Of a stretch of DNA of 64,000 nucleotides, positions 45,372 to 54,528 are shown in pieces (position 1 is the stretch's first letter; every line of letters starts with the position of its first letter). Position numbers and translations under genes: made by a program. The DNA is taken from contig PABP01000038.1 of NCBI GenBank assembly GCA_002699585.1, positions 1,039,709-1,103,708 of the forward strand, written 5' to 3'. The notes beneath the pieces are model-generated. The model made no database searches, was not told the origin of the DNA, and worked only from the letters and a program-made list of their open reading frames with translations. The DNA comes from Anaerolineaceae bacterium. Lineage in GTDB: Bacteria; Chloroflexota; Anaerolineae; Aggregatilineales; Phototrophicaceae.

Positions 45372-46004
45372 TTAGGTATGTAGGATGCTGAGGACAATCA
45401 GGGGGACAATGCCGCCCACAACGGTGCCGCCCAATACCTGACCAGGGGTATGTCGTTTGAGGTTCAGGCGTGCAGCGGCGACCAAAACAATCAAAGGCAC
45501 CAGGACCAGCCCGGCAGTCATCGAGAACATGGTACCCATAGCGATGATGGCGGCGGTGATGCTCATGGTATGCATACTGATCTGCCAGAAGAGAGTAATC
45601 GCCAGCATGAGAGTGATCTGCACAAGAGCGATGAGGATTAGCAAGTAAAAAACAGGGGGCGCATCACGAGTAGCGACCAGCCACAATGCGGCCAAGGAGC
45701 TTATGATCGTCACCACCATGGGCAATATGCGTTCACGACGGTGCTGCATATGAATATCGCTGATACGGCCTCGCCAGACCATCAAGGCAACAAAGATCAG
45801 CGGGATCCAGCAGATAAATACACCAAACACGACGCCCCATAAGGTGCCTTCGGTCACAGTCGCACCATAGGCCATGCCAACCATTAAGCCAACTACAGCC
45901 CACACGACTGGCGGACTGACGATGTCGGATACGATTCTTGCCCAGGATACGGATTTGGGTCTAATGGCAGCGGTGCGCCGCCGGATGTCTGCTAAACTCG
46001 CCAT
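45372..46004 (-). CDS. PAP2-like integral membrane protein
   Basis: 210 aa, about six helices. Weak PAP2 pattern: RRERILPMVV in place of the first motif, a MHTMS stretch for PSGH, and RLNLKRHTPGQVLGGTVVGG for the SRxxxxxHxxxD motif; the last Asp is Gln. The His of the third motif is kept. Could be a lipid phosphatase relative or a non-enzymatic homologue. Confidence 0.55.
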   Translation of the reverse strand: MASLADIRRRTAAIRPKSVSWARIVSDIVSPPVVWAVVGLMVGMAYGATVTEGTLWGVVFGVFICWIPLIFVALMVWRGRISDIHMQHRRERILPMVVTIISSLAALWLVATRDAPPVFYLLILIALVQITLMLAITLFWQISMHTMSITAAIIAMGTMFSMTAGLVLVPLIVLVAAARLNLKRHTPGQVLGGTVVGGIVPLIVLSILHT

Positions 46005-46253
46005 TCACCTTGCATTTCTAGTGGCTTGTACGAAATGATAAGTATGGGCTACAGAAAACGACACAACCATACGCCATATGCAGTATACAGCATAGGCGGA
46101 TAACATAACGAGTATATCATGATTACGTTAAGGGTCGGTTAGGCCATCGTCATCGGTATTTTGTCATCGCTTTTTCATAAGTCATGATAGATTCAACAAC
46201 GCTGGTTCGATCAGTAAAGACCTTATGCAGTATAGACCTTATCAGGAGGGGAC

Positions 46254-46856
46254 ATGTACCATCAGCAGACATTTCAACTCACATCCGACTGGCGTATTCC
46301 CAGTTATGCGCAGGCGATGATCTGGGCTAAGAATGAAGTCGATGCGGCGCAAACGACGGGCGACGAGGGCACAGTCACGCTAAATGTGGATAAGTCACCG
46401 ATCACATTGCATTGGGGCAGCGCCCAGGGACCAGCCCTCACGCAGCTTAAATGGCAACCCCAGGATTTAAAGTGGGATGGCAGCATACGCATCGGCGGTA
46501 TGGTAGATGCTATCCATCTGAGTGCCTTCCCCGGGATAGAAGAAGCCATTGCGGTGGTTCATATCGGTGGACAGCCGCTGCTGCCGGATACCGTACCGTT
46601 CGCCAGGGCCGATCAGCGCCAGGATGTACCCTACGCCGAACCGGAATGGATGGAAGGCATCGACAGCGAGGTTGAGTTTGGCTATAGCACCTGGCTGGTG
46701 GGTGAAGACAGCCCCCTCTATGCCGTAATCTACGATGCGCTCAGCAGCAAGATGCCGATCTATGCCTATGGCCTACTGCCTGCTGTGACCCAGGGGTGGC
46801 ATCAGCAGCTTGCCCTACCGATCCTGCTGCAATCCGTGACGGTTTTCCCCAGTTAG
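46254..46856 (+). CDS. Hypothetical protein
   Basis: 200 aa from ATG 46254, with AGGAGGGG just upstream (very strong site). No signal peptide, no membrane helix. Trp-rich (WRIPSYAQAMIWAKNE, LTLHWGSAQG). No family recognised. Flanked by an OsmC gene on the opposite strand. Confidence 0.6.
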   Translation: MYHQQTFQLTSDWRIPSYAQAMIWAKNEVDAAQTTGDEGTVTLNVDKSPITLHWGSAQGPALTQLKWQPQDLKWDGSIRIGGMVDAIHLSAFPGIEEAIAVVHIGGQPLLPDTVPFARADQRQDVPYAEPEWMEGIDSEVEFGYSTWLVGEDSPLYAVIYDALSSKMPIYAYGLLPAVTQGWHQQLALPILLQSVTVFPS

Positions 46857-46872
46857 GTGTCAAAACCTAGAA

Positions 46873-46899
46873 CGAAAAAAGGCGAGCGCAATGCCCGCC
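46873..46899 (-). terminator. Terminator of osmC
   Basis: On the minus strand GGCGGGC/GCTCGCC stem, ATTGC loop and a TTTTTTCG tract. Confidence 0.8.
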
Positions 46900-46923
46900 T
46901 CCCGGTATGATTAAATGCTGAAC

Positions 46924-47346
46924 TTAGCTGACGAGTGTCGCGGTCACGCTCATCGGCACAGCAGAAAGCGCTTTGCTGATGATGCAACCATCTTTGGTTT
47001 GTTCAGCCAGCTTCTTAAAAGTTTCTTCGTCAATGCCGGGGACCTTGCCTTCGGTCACCAGCTCGATATGGCTGATGTAAGCGCCGCTATCGCCCTGGCG
47101 CATTTCCACCTTGGCTTCTGTGTTGATGTATTCTGGCGGTGTATCTTGTTTGTGAAGGGTAGAGTTCAAGGCCATGCTGAAGCAACCAGCGTGCGCCGCA
47201 GCAATCAACTGTTCCGGGTTGGTGCCAGTGCCCTCTTCAAAGCGGCTGTTGAAGCTGTATTGATGTTCGCCCAGGCTAGTTGTGAGCGTGCCTTTACCTT
47301 CTTTTAGTGTGCCTTCCCATTTTGCGGAAGCAGAACGTACTGCCAT
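46924..47346 (-). CDS. osmC: OsmC-type peroxiredoxin
   Basis: 140 aa from ATG 47346 ([17 protein letters not shown]). [20 protein letters not shown] contains the first redox Cys; DGCIISKAL the second. Reduces organic hydroperoxides. A start at 47385 adds an unconserved segment. Confidence 0.94.
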   Translation of the reverse strand: MAVRSASAKWEGTLKEGKGTLTTSLGEHQYSFNSRFEEGTGTNPEQLIAAAHAGCFSMALNSTLHKQDTPPEYINTEAKVEMRQGDSGAYISHIELVTEGKVPGIDEETFKKLAEQTKDGCIISKALSAVPMSVTATLVS

Positions 47347-47508
47347 ACGACATTCTCCTCTTTTGATATTTGAATCCATTAACAATCATACATGGCCCCA
47401 GCCTGGTTTGGGATAATTTTCACCAGACCTTAATCGCATGAGAGGTTGCTCTAATCGTGAACTTGGGTGTTACTGATGCAAATCATCGCTTATACCCATG
47501 TTTTTACT

Positions 47509-47621
47509 AGACCCCCATCCTCTAGTCCTTCCCCCGAAGGAGGAAGGATGCCTTTCTAATTTGCTTGAAAGCCAACACAAAGTCCCCTCTCCTTCGGGGA
47601 GGGGAAACAGGGGTGGGGTTG
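47509..47621 (+). repeat. Dispersed palindromic repeat, copy C
   Basis: About 113 bp, AGACCCCCATCCTC to GGGTGGGGTT, same orientation as copy B. The two hairpins are intact (CCTTCCCCCGAAGGAGGAAGG; CCCCTCTCC..GGGGAGGGG). It ends 2 bp before the stop codon of the 47624 gene, so it could serve as its terminator. Confidence 0.85.
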
Positions 47622-47623
47622 AA

Positions 47624-48787
47624 CTAGTCGCAAGCGGATTCCCCCGCGAAAGCAGTCGGTGACCAGACAGCAGGCGTATTGCCCAGCGTGCGTTCATTCA
47701 GGCGCGTGACTTGCCGCGTTTGCAGGTCAACCAGCAGGAGTTCATAGGCCGAGCGCGTCACCAGATAACGGCCATCAGGGCTGAAACGTGGGTAATCAGC
47801 ATGTGAAAGGCTCAGGTCCTGTAGATACTGCGTGGCCACGTCATCGGCACTACCGACCAGCGGCACCTGCCACAGCAAATTGGGCGTGATGCCTTTGAAG
47901 TCGCGCAACGCGCCGATCATAGCGGTGCTATCCGGCAGCCAGGTTAAATCCAGCGCCAGATGCCATTGGAAGCTGAGCTGTGTCGGGATGCTATTGGCCT
48001 GGTTGGCGATCATCCAGACGGTATCGTTGTTGCCACTGGGGGAAAAAATAAAGCCGACCAGCTCGCCATCAGGCGACCAACGCGGCATAGACACGCTGCC
48101 TGTCGGGAACGTGGTCAAAGCGTATTTGGTTTCGCCATCGGCACTGACAACCCACAGGTCAGCCTCGGTAAGCATCGTCGGCGGGGTCGGTTCCTGGCCG
48201 GGGGCGGGTTCACTGGTGGGGACAGCGGTCGCAAAGACATTGGCCCCGGCGACGCGCTCCGAATAGCTGACATAGACCAGCCAATCACCATTAGGCGACC
48301 AGATCGGCGTGTATTCGCTGCCCGTCACGCTGAAGAACTCCGGTATGCCGCCCTCGGCTGGCACCCAGGCAATGTGCGTGGTGCGCTCGCCGCCATCGAA
48401 GCGGATCATGGTGAAGGCTATTTGCCCGGTCGGCGACCAGTCCGGCTCCCAGACGCCCCATTCACCCGCAGGCGCATCATTGTACGTCACCATCGCCTGC
48501 TGATCGCTGCCATCGAGCTTGGCGCTGTAGAGCGTGGCCAGGTCGGTGCCATCAGCCAGCGTGAACAGCACGCGACAGCCATCCGGGGAAAAATCCCAGA
48601 CGTGGTGGTCGCGGTTGCCGAAGCGCAGTTCGCGGTAGCTGTCGTTGGCCATGTCATACAGCACGATGGCGTCCTGCTCCACCGTGTTGATCGCTAGCAG
48701 TGGCCCGGTCAGGGGAAGCTCGGTTTGGGCCATGACAGGCAGGGCCATAAGCAACATGAGTGCCAGCAGAAAAAATCGTTTCATCAT
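47624..48787 (-). CDS. Exported TolB/WD40-like beta-propeller protein
   Basis: 387 aa from ATG 48787 (ATG 48784 also possible). Signal peptide 1-20 (ends PVMA before Gln21). TolB-type blades repeat: RYLVTRSAYELLLVD, SPDGCRVLFTLADGTD, WSPTGQIAFTMIR, MPRWSPDGELVGFIFSP and PIWSPNGDWLVYVS. The SPDG/SPNG turn repeats mark a DPP4/TolB propeller. No catalytic serine protease domain follows. Role unknown; protein-binding is likely. Confidence 0.82.
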   Translation of the reverse strand: MMKRFFLLALMLLMALPVMAQTELPLTGPLLAINTVEQDAIVLYDMANDSYRELRFGNRDHHVWDFSPDGCRVLFTLADGTDLATLYSAKLDGSDQQAMVTYNDAPAGEWGVWEPDWSPTGQIAFTMIRFDGGERTTHIAWVPAEGGIPEFFSVTGSEYTPIWSPNGDWLVYVSYSERVAGANVFATAVPTSEPAPGQEPTPPTMLTEADLWVVSADGETKYALTTFPTGSVSMPRWSPDGELVGFIFSPSGNNDTVWMIANQANSIPTQLSFQWHLALDLTWLPDSTAMIGALRDFKGITPNLLWQVPLVGSADDVATQYLQDLSLSHADYPRFSPDGRYLVTRSAYELLLVDLQTRQVTRLNERTLGNTPAVWSPTAFAGESACD

Positions 48788-48869
48788 AAAGTGCCTAATT
48801 CCAGCATTTTTGTCTCCCACACAGGGCGATTATCAAGCAAGCAAGGTTGGCCTGTCTAGTGTGATGACA

Positions 48870-49655
48870 TCAAGCGAATTCATCCAGCAACAGGTAAAAG
48901 TGCATTTTGGCCGGGTCGGGGTCGATGCCGTATGTTTCGAACAGCAGTGGCATATGCTCACTGCCCCAATTGTGGCCCAGGCTGCGGGCCGTGAGTGCCA
49001 AATCCGTATAACGGTCGCTGATGCCTGCGCGACCCAGGTCAATGAAACCCTTCACGGCCATCGTGTCCGGGTCGATGAGCATATTCGGCAGGCAAAAATC
49101 ACCATGCGTCAGCACGAGGTCTTCCTCGGCAGGTTGGCTGTTGCGCAGCTCATCAAAGAGCGATTCAGGGGTGCGGCCCTGCCACTGCGGCTCGAACTCG
49201 TCTGTATCCACATGGCCAAATAGCACCCGCTGACGCGCTTCCTCAAGCTGGACTGGACGGCGTCTATCAAAGGGGCAGCCTTCAATCGGCGCGGCATGGA
49301 ACAGGTGAAGTCCTTCCGCCAGCGCCCTGACCACCTCCGGCACACGGTCCACTAACGCAGGGTCACAAGCCATTTTGCCAGGGACTGCGGTCATCAGCAG
49401 GTAGGCGCCGCTATCATCGATCACAAAATCCACCACGTCCGGCACCGGCAGATGGTCGCCCAGCCAGCGGATACGCGCCACCTCGCCTGCCAGTTCGGGC
49501 GCACCTTCCGGCGAGGCAGTCTTGAGGTACAGCGTTGTCGAGTCTTTGGTCAATCGGTAGACCGCGTTCAGCGACATGCCCATGCTGTCTTTTTCCCAGG
49601 CATACCCGGCGATGTGCTGGGCGATGGTCGGCGGCAGTGTGTTGTGCATCAGCAA
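48870..49655 (-). CDS. APH(3')-like aminoglycoside phosphotransferase
   Basis: 261 aa. Kinase signs: K45 in TLYLKTA, THGDFCLPN (183-191) as the Brenner motif with D186 and N191, FIDLGRAGISDRYTDLAL with the metal D206. The C terminus YGIDPDPAKM plus FYLLLDEF resembles APH(3')-II/III, where DEFF ends the protein; here it ends DEFA. Known enzymes inactivate kanamycin and neomycin. It is chromosomal, without a nearby mobile element, so it may be intrinsic or act on another substrate. Confidence 0.85.
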   Translation of the reverse strand: MLMHNTLPPTIAQHIAGYAWEKDSMGMSLNAVYRLTKDSTTLYLKTASPEGAPELAGEVARIRWLGDHLPVPDVVDFVIDDSGAYLLMTAVPGKMACDPALVDRVPEVVRALAEGLHLFHAAPIEGCPFDRRRPVQLEEARQRVLFGHVDTDEFEPQWQGRTPESLFDELRNSQPAEEDLVLTHGDFCLPNMLIDPDTMAVKGFIDLGRAGISDRYTDLALTARSLGHNWGSEHMPLLFETYGIDPDPAKMHFYLLLDEFA

Positions 49656-49903
49656 GCCCCTGATTTTGAAGACGTGAAAAAATCATCAAAAATATAGTAT
49701 ACTGCGCATATGGCAACCTATACACAGCACGCCCCGCCGCAGTGTCGTAGCGGCGGTTAAGCGTCACCCAACCCCCTAACTGAATATCTGCGTACCATCA
49801 GCCGCACCCGAACTGTCGGGCGTGGCATGTTTGCGTTCCGGGTTGCCGATTGCACCTCACCCTTCTCCCTTTTCAGCCATCTTCAATCCTATAGGAGCTT
49901 CTT

Positions 49904-51103
49904 ATGAAACATGCCCCTGTCCGGCGCATGACCCTCTTTGTGTGGGTCATGCTGGTCATCGAATTTTTAGATGAGTTGGCCTTTGGCGTCATGGAACCCG
50001 CGTGGCCCTTCATCCGTGACGAGCTGGCTATCAACTACGCCCAAATCGGCCTGCTGATCGGGCTGCCGCTGTTCTTGTCCAACTTCATCGAGCCGATCTT
50101 CGGGCTGCTGGCGGATACCCGCTATCGGCGCTGGGTAATGATCGGCGGCGGCATCGTCTACGGGCTGGCCATGTTGTGGGTGGCCAACAGCTTCACCTAC
50201 CCCATGATGATGCTGGCCACCATCGTGCTGATGCCGGCGGCGGGGGCTTTTGTCGGTCCGGCACAGGCCAGCCTGATGGACCACGCGCCGGAGCGTCATG
50301 ACCAGAACATGGCGCGCTGGACCTTCGCCGGGTCATTGGGCGTGGTGCTCGGCCCGATTATGCTGGGGGTCTTCATCAGCCAGGGGGCCAGTTGGCGGCT
50401 GCCCTTCGCGCTGGTCGGCATCGCGATGATCGCTGCTGCTGTGTGGGTGTGGCTGATGCCTGCGCAGCCTGTGCTCAAATCCCAGGCGGAGGATAGCGAC
50501 CCCGAACGCAACCTGCGCGAGAATGCGCGGCTAGCGCTGCATGCCCTACGCGATAAAGACGTCATCCGCTGGCTGACGCTGCTGCAATTCAGTGACCTGA
50601 TGCTGGATGTGCTGTTCAGCTTTTTGGCGCTGTATTTCGTCGATGTGGTCGGCGTGTCGGACGAATTGGCAGGCATCGCCATACTGACCTGGACGGGCGT
50701 CGGCCTGATTGGGGACTTTTTGCTGATTCCGCTGCTGGAGCGTGTACCCGGCCTGACTTATCTGCGTGTCAGCGTTGTGGCCGAACTGCTGCTATACCCG
50801 GCTTTTTTGCTGGTGGATGACCTGCTGCCCAAGCTGGTGATTCTAGGCGTCATTGGGCTGTTTAATGCTGGCTGGTATTCGATCCTGTCAGGTCGGCTGT
50901 ATTCGACTTTGCCAGGGCAAAGCGGCGTGGCGCTGACGGTCGGCAACGTGGCCGGGCTGTTCGGCAGCCTGATTCGCCCAGCGATTGGCGTGGTCGCAAC
51001 AGCCATTGGCCTGCAAAACGCCATGTGGCTGGTGCTACTGGGTCCGATTGCACTGCTCATCGGTCTGCCGCGCAAGCTGCCATCGAGCGAAGCCGACGAA
51101 TAA
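49904..51103 (+). CDS. Major facilitator superfamily transporter
   Basis: 399 aa, twelve hydrophobic segments. MFS motif A-like GLLADTRYRRWVMIGGG between helices 2 and 3. Middle loop with PAQPVLKSQAEDSDPERN. Substrate unknown; could be a drug or sugar exporter. ATG 49904 with AGGAG eight bases upstream. It is divergent from the aph gene across 248 bp. Confidence 0.92.
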   Translation: MKHAPVRRMTLFVWVMLVIEFLDELAFGVMEPAWPFIRDELAINYAQIGLLIGLPLFLSNFIEPIFGLLADTRYRRWVMIGGGIVYGLAMLWVANSFTYPMMMLATIVLMPAAGAFVGPAQASLMDHAPERHDQNMARWTFAGSLGVVLGPIMLGVFISQGASWRLPFALVGIAMIAAAVWVWLMPAQPVLKSQAEDSDPERNLRENARLALHALRDKDVIRWLTLLQFSDLMLDVLFSFLALYFVDVVGVSDELAGIAILTWTGVGLIGDFLLIPLLERVPGLTYLRVSVVAELLLYPAFLLVDDLLPKLVILGVIGLFNAGWYSILSGRLYSTLPGQSGVALTVGNVAGLFGSLIRPAIGVVATAIGLQNAMWLVLLGPIALLIGLPRKLPSSEADE

Positions 51104-51106
51104 AAA

Positions 51107-51131
51107 TGGCCCCTCCGAGATGGAGGGGCAC
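51107..51131. terminator. Terminator between convergent MFS and M28 genes
   Basis: GCCCCTCC/GGAGGGGC stem (51109-51129) with GAGAT loop; on the minus strand a TTTTTATT tract follows, so it terminates the peptidase gene best. Confidence 0.8.
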
Positions 51132-51138
51132 GTTTGAC

Positions 51139-52335
51139 TTAAGCGCGGGTCCAGTCCGTGGATTGATCCTGAATGGCCATGATGATGTCCAGCACGAGCC
51201 GCGTGACCTCGTCCAGCTTGGCTTCGCTGATCCAATCGGCTGTGTCATCAGGCTGATGGGTACGGTCCATCGTCAGGGAGCCGAGGACAAGCGCGGGTAC
51301 GCCGTTGGCAAAATAGGTGTAGTGATTGCTGGCGTACCAGGGATCGACCCAGACGACCGCCGGGTAGTCAGTCGTTATATCGTGCATCTGCTGCTCAAAT
51401 GCTTCACTCTGGGCGAGCATGGTCAGCGTGGTATTTTCCGCGCGCGGGCCGATGCCATCCATGTTGATGCAGCACATCATCTGCGGGAACTGGTCCCGGT
51501 AGCGCTCGACATAAGCGGTATCGCTGTGTGCGCCGAATTCTTCATCGCTCCAGGCGACAAAATCCAGTCCGATGGGCAGGTCACGTCCCGCCAACATTTC
51601 CGCCAGGGTCAGCAGGACGGCCATGCCTGTGCCGTTATCCTGCGCACCGGGCGTATTGAACTTGGTATCAAAATGGGCGCTGACCACAATGCGCCGCTCC
51701 GGGTTCCCTGCTGTCCGCCCGATCAGCGTGGTGACGTGGCTATCGCGGCTTTCGGCGTCAATGCGTAGATGCACCGTTTCGCCGACGTGTTGTAGCAGAT
51801 AGTTGCCCTCAGCTACGGGGATTGTCGCCGAGGACAGCGGAAAATCTTCGTCTTCGATGACGTCGATGTGGCGCGTCGGATGCAAATTGACGGCTAGCAC
51901 GGCTGCTGGCGCTTTTTCTATCAGCAGCTTGTTGATAGCGATGTCACGGTCCAGGCGCACAGGCATGAAGTTAATCGGGAAAATGGGCCGACTGGACAGC
52001 TCACCGTACAGCAAGGCGATCTTGCCCGTGATGTTGGCCGCTTCCAGTTCCGGCAGGGTGCTGACAGCCACAGTCGGCGCGGTCACGTCACAGGCAGGCG
52101 AAAACGGATTGGCACTGAGGGCCAGTGATCGGCCAGCGTGTATGAGTTGGGCACTATTCAACGACCAGTCCGGGAACGGCACCCGGACTTCTTCGATTGC
52201 CAAGCCGTTTGATTGGAAACTTTCACGGACGTAGGCCTCGGCTTGATGGTTGGCTGGCGACCCAGCCGGACGTTCGCCGAGGGTATCGGCAAAATAATGT
52301 AGATGCTCAAAAGCTCTGGAACGAACATCAATCAT
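51139..52335 (-). CDS. M28-family zinc aminopeptidase
   Basis: 398 aa from ATG 52335 (GGAGG upstream). Metal ligands visible: VSAHFDTKFNTPGAQDNGTG (His, Asp), FVAWSDEEFGAHSDTAYVE (Glu, catalytic and bridging), and a later His in NHYTYFANGVPALVLGS. A PA-like insertion may lie before the catalytic domain. No signal peptide, so probably cytoplasmic. Confidence 0.88.
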   Translation of the reverse strand: MIDVRSRAFEHLHYFADTLGERPAGSPANHQAEAYVRESFQSNGLAIEEVRVPFPDWSLNSAQLIHAGRSLALSANPFSPACDVTAPTVAVSTLPELEAANITGKIALLYGELSSRPIFPINFMPVRLDRDIAINKLLIEKAPAAVLAVNLHPTRHIDVIEDEDFPLSSATIPVAEGNYLLQHVGETVHLRIDAESRDSHVTTLIGRTAGNPERRIVVSAHFDTKFNTPGAQDNGTGMAVLLTLAEMLAGRDLPIGLDFVAWSDEEFGAHSDTAYVERYRDQFPQMMCCINMDGIGPRAENTTLTMLAQSEAFEQQMHDITTDYPAVVWVDPWYASNHYTYFANGVPALVLGSLTMDRTHQPDDTADWISEAKLDEVTRLVLDIIMAIQDQSTDWTRA

Positions 52336-52413
52336 CGTCAGAGTTTCCTCCACAAATTAGATTAATCGTGTGGAGAGCGCGCACTCCAATATGATTATAA
52401 AACCCTGGTGGGC

Positions 52414-53166
52414 TTATGGAGGGTTTGGCAAATCAGCGACCAGCTCACAGATGATGGTGGCGGCCTCGTGGATGTCCTCTAGAGTGGTTAACCAGTTATC
52501 GGTTGGGTAGCGCTCCATGCTGGTATCGATAGGCGTACTATCGAGGATGTCGCGCAGATGGTCGGCCTGGCCTGCGTCCAGGCGCTGCAACATATTTAGA
52601 ATGGCCATCGTGCTGTAACGTGCGCGTCGCAGCACACGGATCACCAGCAAGCGGTCGATTTCAGCTTGGCCATAGATACGGTAGCCATTGGCTAGCCGAG
52701 GGACTGTCAGCAGACCGTTGCGCTCCCAGTTGCGCAGCTCGTCGATGGTCACGTCAAGCCGAGCCGCTGCCTGACCGATACGCAACTGCTGGTCAGAAGC
52801 CTGCTGACGCTGCCCACGTGACCAGGCTTCCACCACTGCAACGGCTTCTTCGGCATGGTCACGCTCGGTTTCGACCAGATCGTACAACAATTGAGCGTGT
52901 TCATTAGCGGCGGCGTAATCCCCGGAAGCAGCTAACGTCAGAATGCTGAGGGCCGTTTCGCGGATACGGCCACCGAGCCACGTGCAGCGCATCACCTGCC
53001 GGATGACCTGCCCATGTCGAACATGCAGTTCACTGAACTGACGGTAGCCATTTTCCGCACGCGGGATCAGCGGGAAGTAGCCCAGTGATTCATACAGGCG
53101 CACCGTATTGACGGCCACCCCCAGGCGACGGGCCACATCATTTGTGCGCAGGGGTTTTGCAGCCAT
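52414..53166 (-). CDS. Regulator with two MerR-type DNA-binding domains
   Basis: 250 aa. First MerR HTH at 7-75 (TNDVARRLGVAVNTVRLYES), second at 128-195 (RIGQAAARLDVTIDELRNWE, then NGLLTVPRLANGYRIYGQAE). The two are joined by a helical linker. No Cys-rich metal-binding C terminus. A tandem MerR arrangement lets one chain bind both half-sites. Start ATG 53166. Confidence 0.85.
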   Translation of the reverse strand: MAAKPLRTNDVARRLGVAVNTVRLYESLGYFPLIPRAENGYRQFSELHVRHGQVIRQVMRCTWLGGRIRETALSILTLAASGDYAAANEHAQLLYDLVETERDHAEEAVAVVEAWSRGQRQQASDQQLRIGQAAARLDVTIDELRNWERNGLLTVPRLANGYRIYGQAEIDRLLVIRVLRRARYSTMAILNMLQRLDAGQADHLRDILDSTPIDTSMERYPTDNWLTTLEDIHEAATIICELVADLPNPP

Positions 53167-53248
53167 GCCTACTCCCGATAGTATGCAAGCACAATGCCAA
53201 GATTGTACTCTATCCTATCGTGCCACTCCCCCTTCTTCTGAATGCAAA

Positions 53249-53269
53249 AGTGGCAGTCTAAACTGCCAC
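53249..53269 (-). terminator. Terminator after the VOC gene
   Basis: Perfect GTGGCAGT/ACTGCCAC stem with CTAA (TTAG on minus) loop, then TTTTGC on the minus strand; 55 bp beyond the stop at 53324. Confidence 0.8.
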
Positions 53270-53323
53270 CGGGTCTGCTTGTCTATTTAGTGTGTGGGAA
53301 GAAATCAGGGTTAGCTCAGGCTG

Positions 53324-53737
53324 CTATGCCTTATCCTGGGACAGCACCATGATATTGCCGCTGTTGTCTTTGAAAATGGCTTCAATAATGCCATAGGAGC
53401 GATCTGTGGGTGGTTGCAAAAATTCCACACCCTTTGCGCTAAGCATCTCGTAGGTCTGCTGGCAATCGTCGGTCTTCCAGGGGCCGATGCCCATCTTGCC
53501 GGCTTCCACGAGTTTGGTCAGGTAATCAGCTTCCTCTTGCGTCAGGGCGTGGCTGGGTTTGATGGCCGCAAGCTGAAATTCGATGTCCGGCTGGCTGGCC
53601 AAACCGACCGTGAGCCAGCGAAAATCGCCATTGGTGAAATCCGCACGAATTTCAAAACCGAGCTTTTCCGTATAAAAACGCAGGGCTTCGTTGTGATCTT
53701 TAACCCAGATGGTCGCAACCGAAAGTCTGTTTATCAT
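53324..53737 (-). CDS. VOC-superfamily protein (glyoxalase/bleomycin-resistance-like)
   Basis: 137 aa from ATG 53737 (GGAG upstream). INRLSVATIWVKDHNEALRF, FYTEKLGFEIRADF and IIEAIFKDNSGNIMVLSQ show the VOC fold. A conserved Glu and His at metal positions are only partly present. It lies downstream of an araC gene on the same strand, 80 bp apart, and is the likely regulated target. Confidence 0.84.
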   Translation of the reverse strand: MINRLSVATIWVKDHNEALRFYTEKLGFEIRADFTNGDFRWLTVGLASQPDIEFQLAAIKPSHALTQEEADYLTKLVEAGKMGIGPWKTDDCQQTYEMLSAKGVEFLQPPTDRSYGIIEAIFKDNSGNIMVLSQDKA

Positions 53738-53817
53738 CAGCAATCTCCTGTTATTGGTGGACGACCCCATGATAAAACATTTGTGCTAAATTTGTCTTCT
53801 TGAAAATTGCGGTGTTT

Positions 53818-54237
53818 CTAAAGGCGCGTCTGATCTTCAGATTGTGGCTCTTCAAGACCGTGTAGGATACTGACGCAGAGTGGGATGTAGTGTGGGTTGG
53901 CTGTCGGCTGGCTGCTGTCACGGTATGCACTGGGGGAAATTCCGGCGACTTTGCGAAACAAGGAGCTAAATGACCCCAGGCTTTCATAACCGACTGCCAC
54001 GCATATCTCCGTAATGCTCAGATCGGTATTGCGCAAGAGTTCTTTGGCGCGGGCAATGCGCTGTCCCATCAAATATTGGTGTGGCGTCTGGTTGTAGATG
54101 TCCCGGAACGACCGAATTAGATGATACGGTGAAATCGCCACCTCACGACTCAGATCATCTATGGTCATGGGGGCGTCGTAGTTGCGCTCCAAGAGGGTGC
54201 GAGCGAGACGAATTTGTTTGTGGGGAGGCAAACTCAC
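53818..54237 (-). CDS. AraC-family transcriptional regulator (DNA-binding domain only)
   Basis: 139 aa. Two AraC HTH helices: MTIDDLSREVAISPYHLIRS and ITEICVAVGYESLGSFSSLF. C-terminal ~35 residues are unconserved. No sensor domain, so a stand-alone AraC/MarA-SoxS-like regulator. It precedes the VOC gene and probably controls it. Confidence 0.9.
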   Translation of the reverse strand: MSLPPHKQIRLARTLLERNYDAPMTIDDLSREVAISPYHLIRSFRDIYNQTPHQYLMGQRIARAKELLRNTDLSITEICVAVGYESLGSFSSLFRKVAGISPSAYRDSSQPTANPHYIPLCVSILHGLEEPQSEDQTRL

Positions 54238-54528
54238 AGCGGGTTTCTCTCAGACAATACGTAACCACTACAATTACCTTAGCGTTTTTAAGGTATCGCG
54301 GTCAAGTTGTGGATGTTCTCTGTAGCGCAACTCTGGGTATAAATACCGCCATCGCCCCACAACATCGCACAAAATCGGGTAATCGTCAGGCAAAACGAGG
54401 CCGACAAAGGATATTCTAAAGAATCGTTACTGGAACTGTAAGATTTTTAGAGTAATGTTGTGCCCGATGCGGTCAACAACCGTTCCCAACTAGACAATTG
54501 ACCTGTTCACTATCGAACGAGGTAACTT

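Noticed and set aside
47470..47697. Short minus-strand frame
   Set aside because: Lies mostly in repeat copy C; its LPEGEGT-like peptide is just translated repeat.
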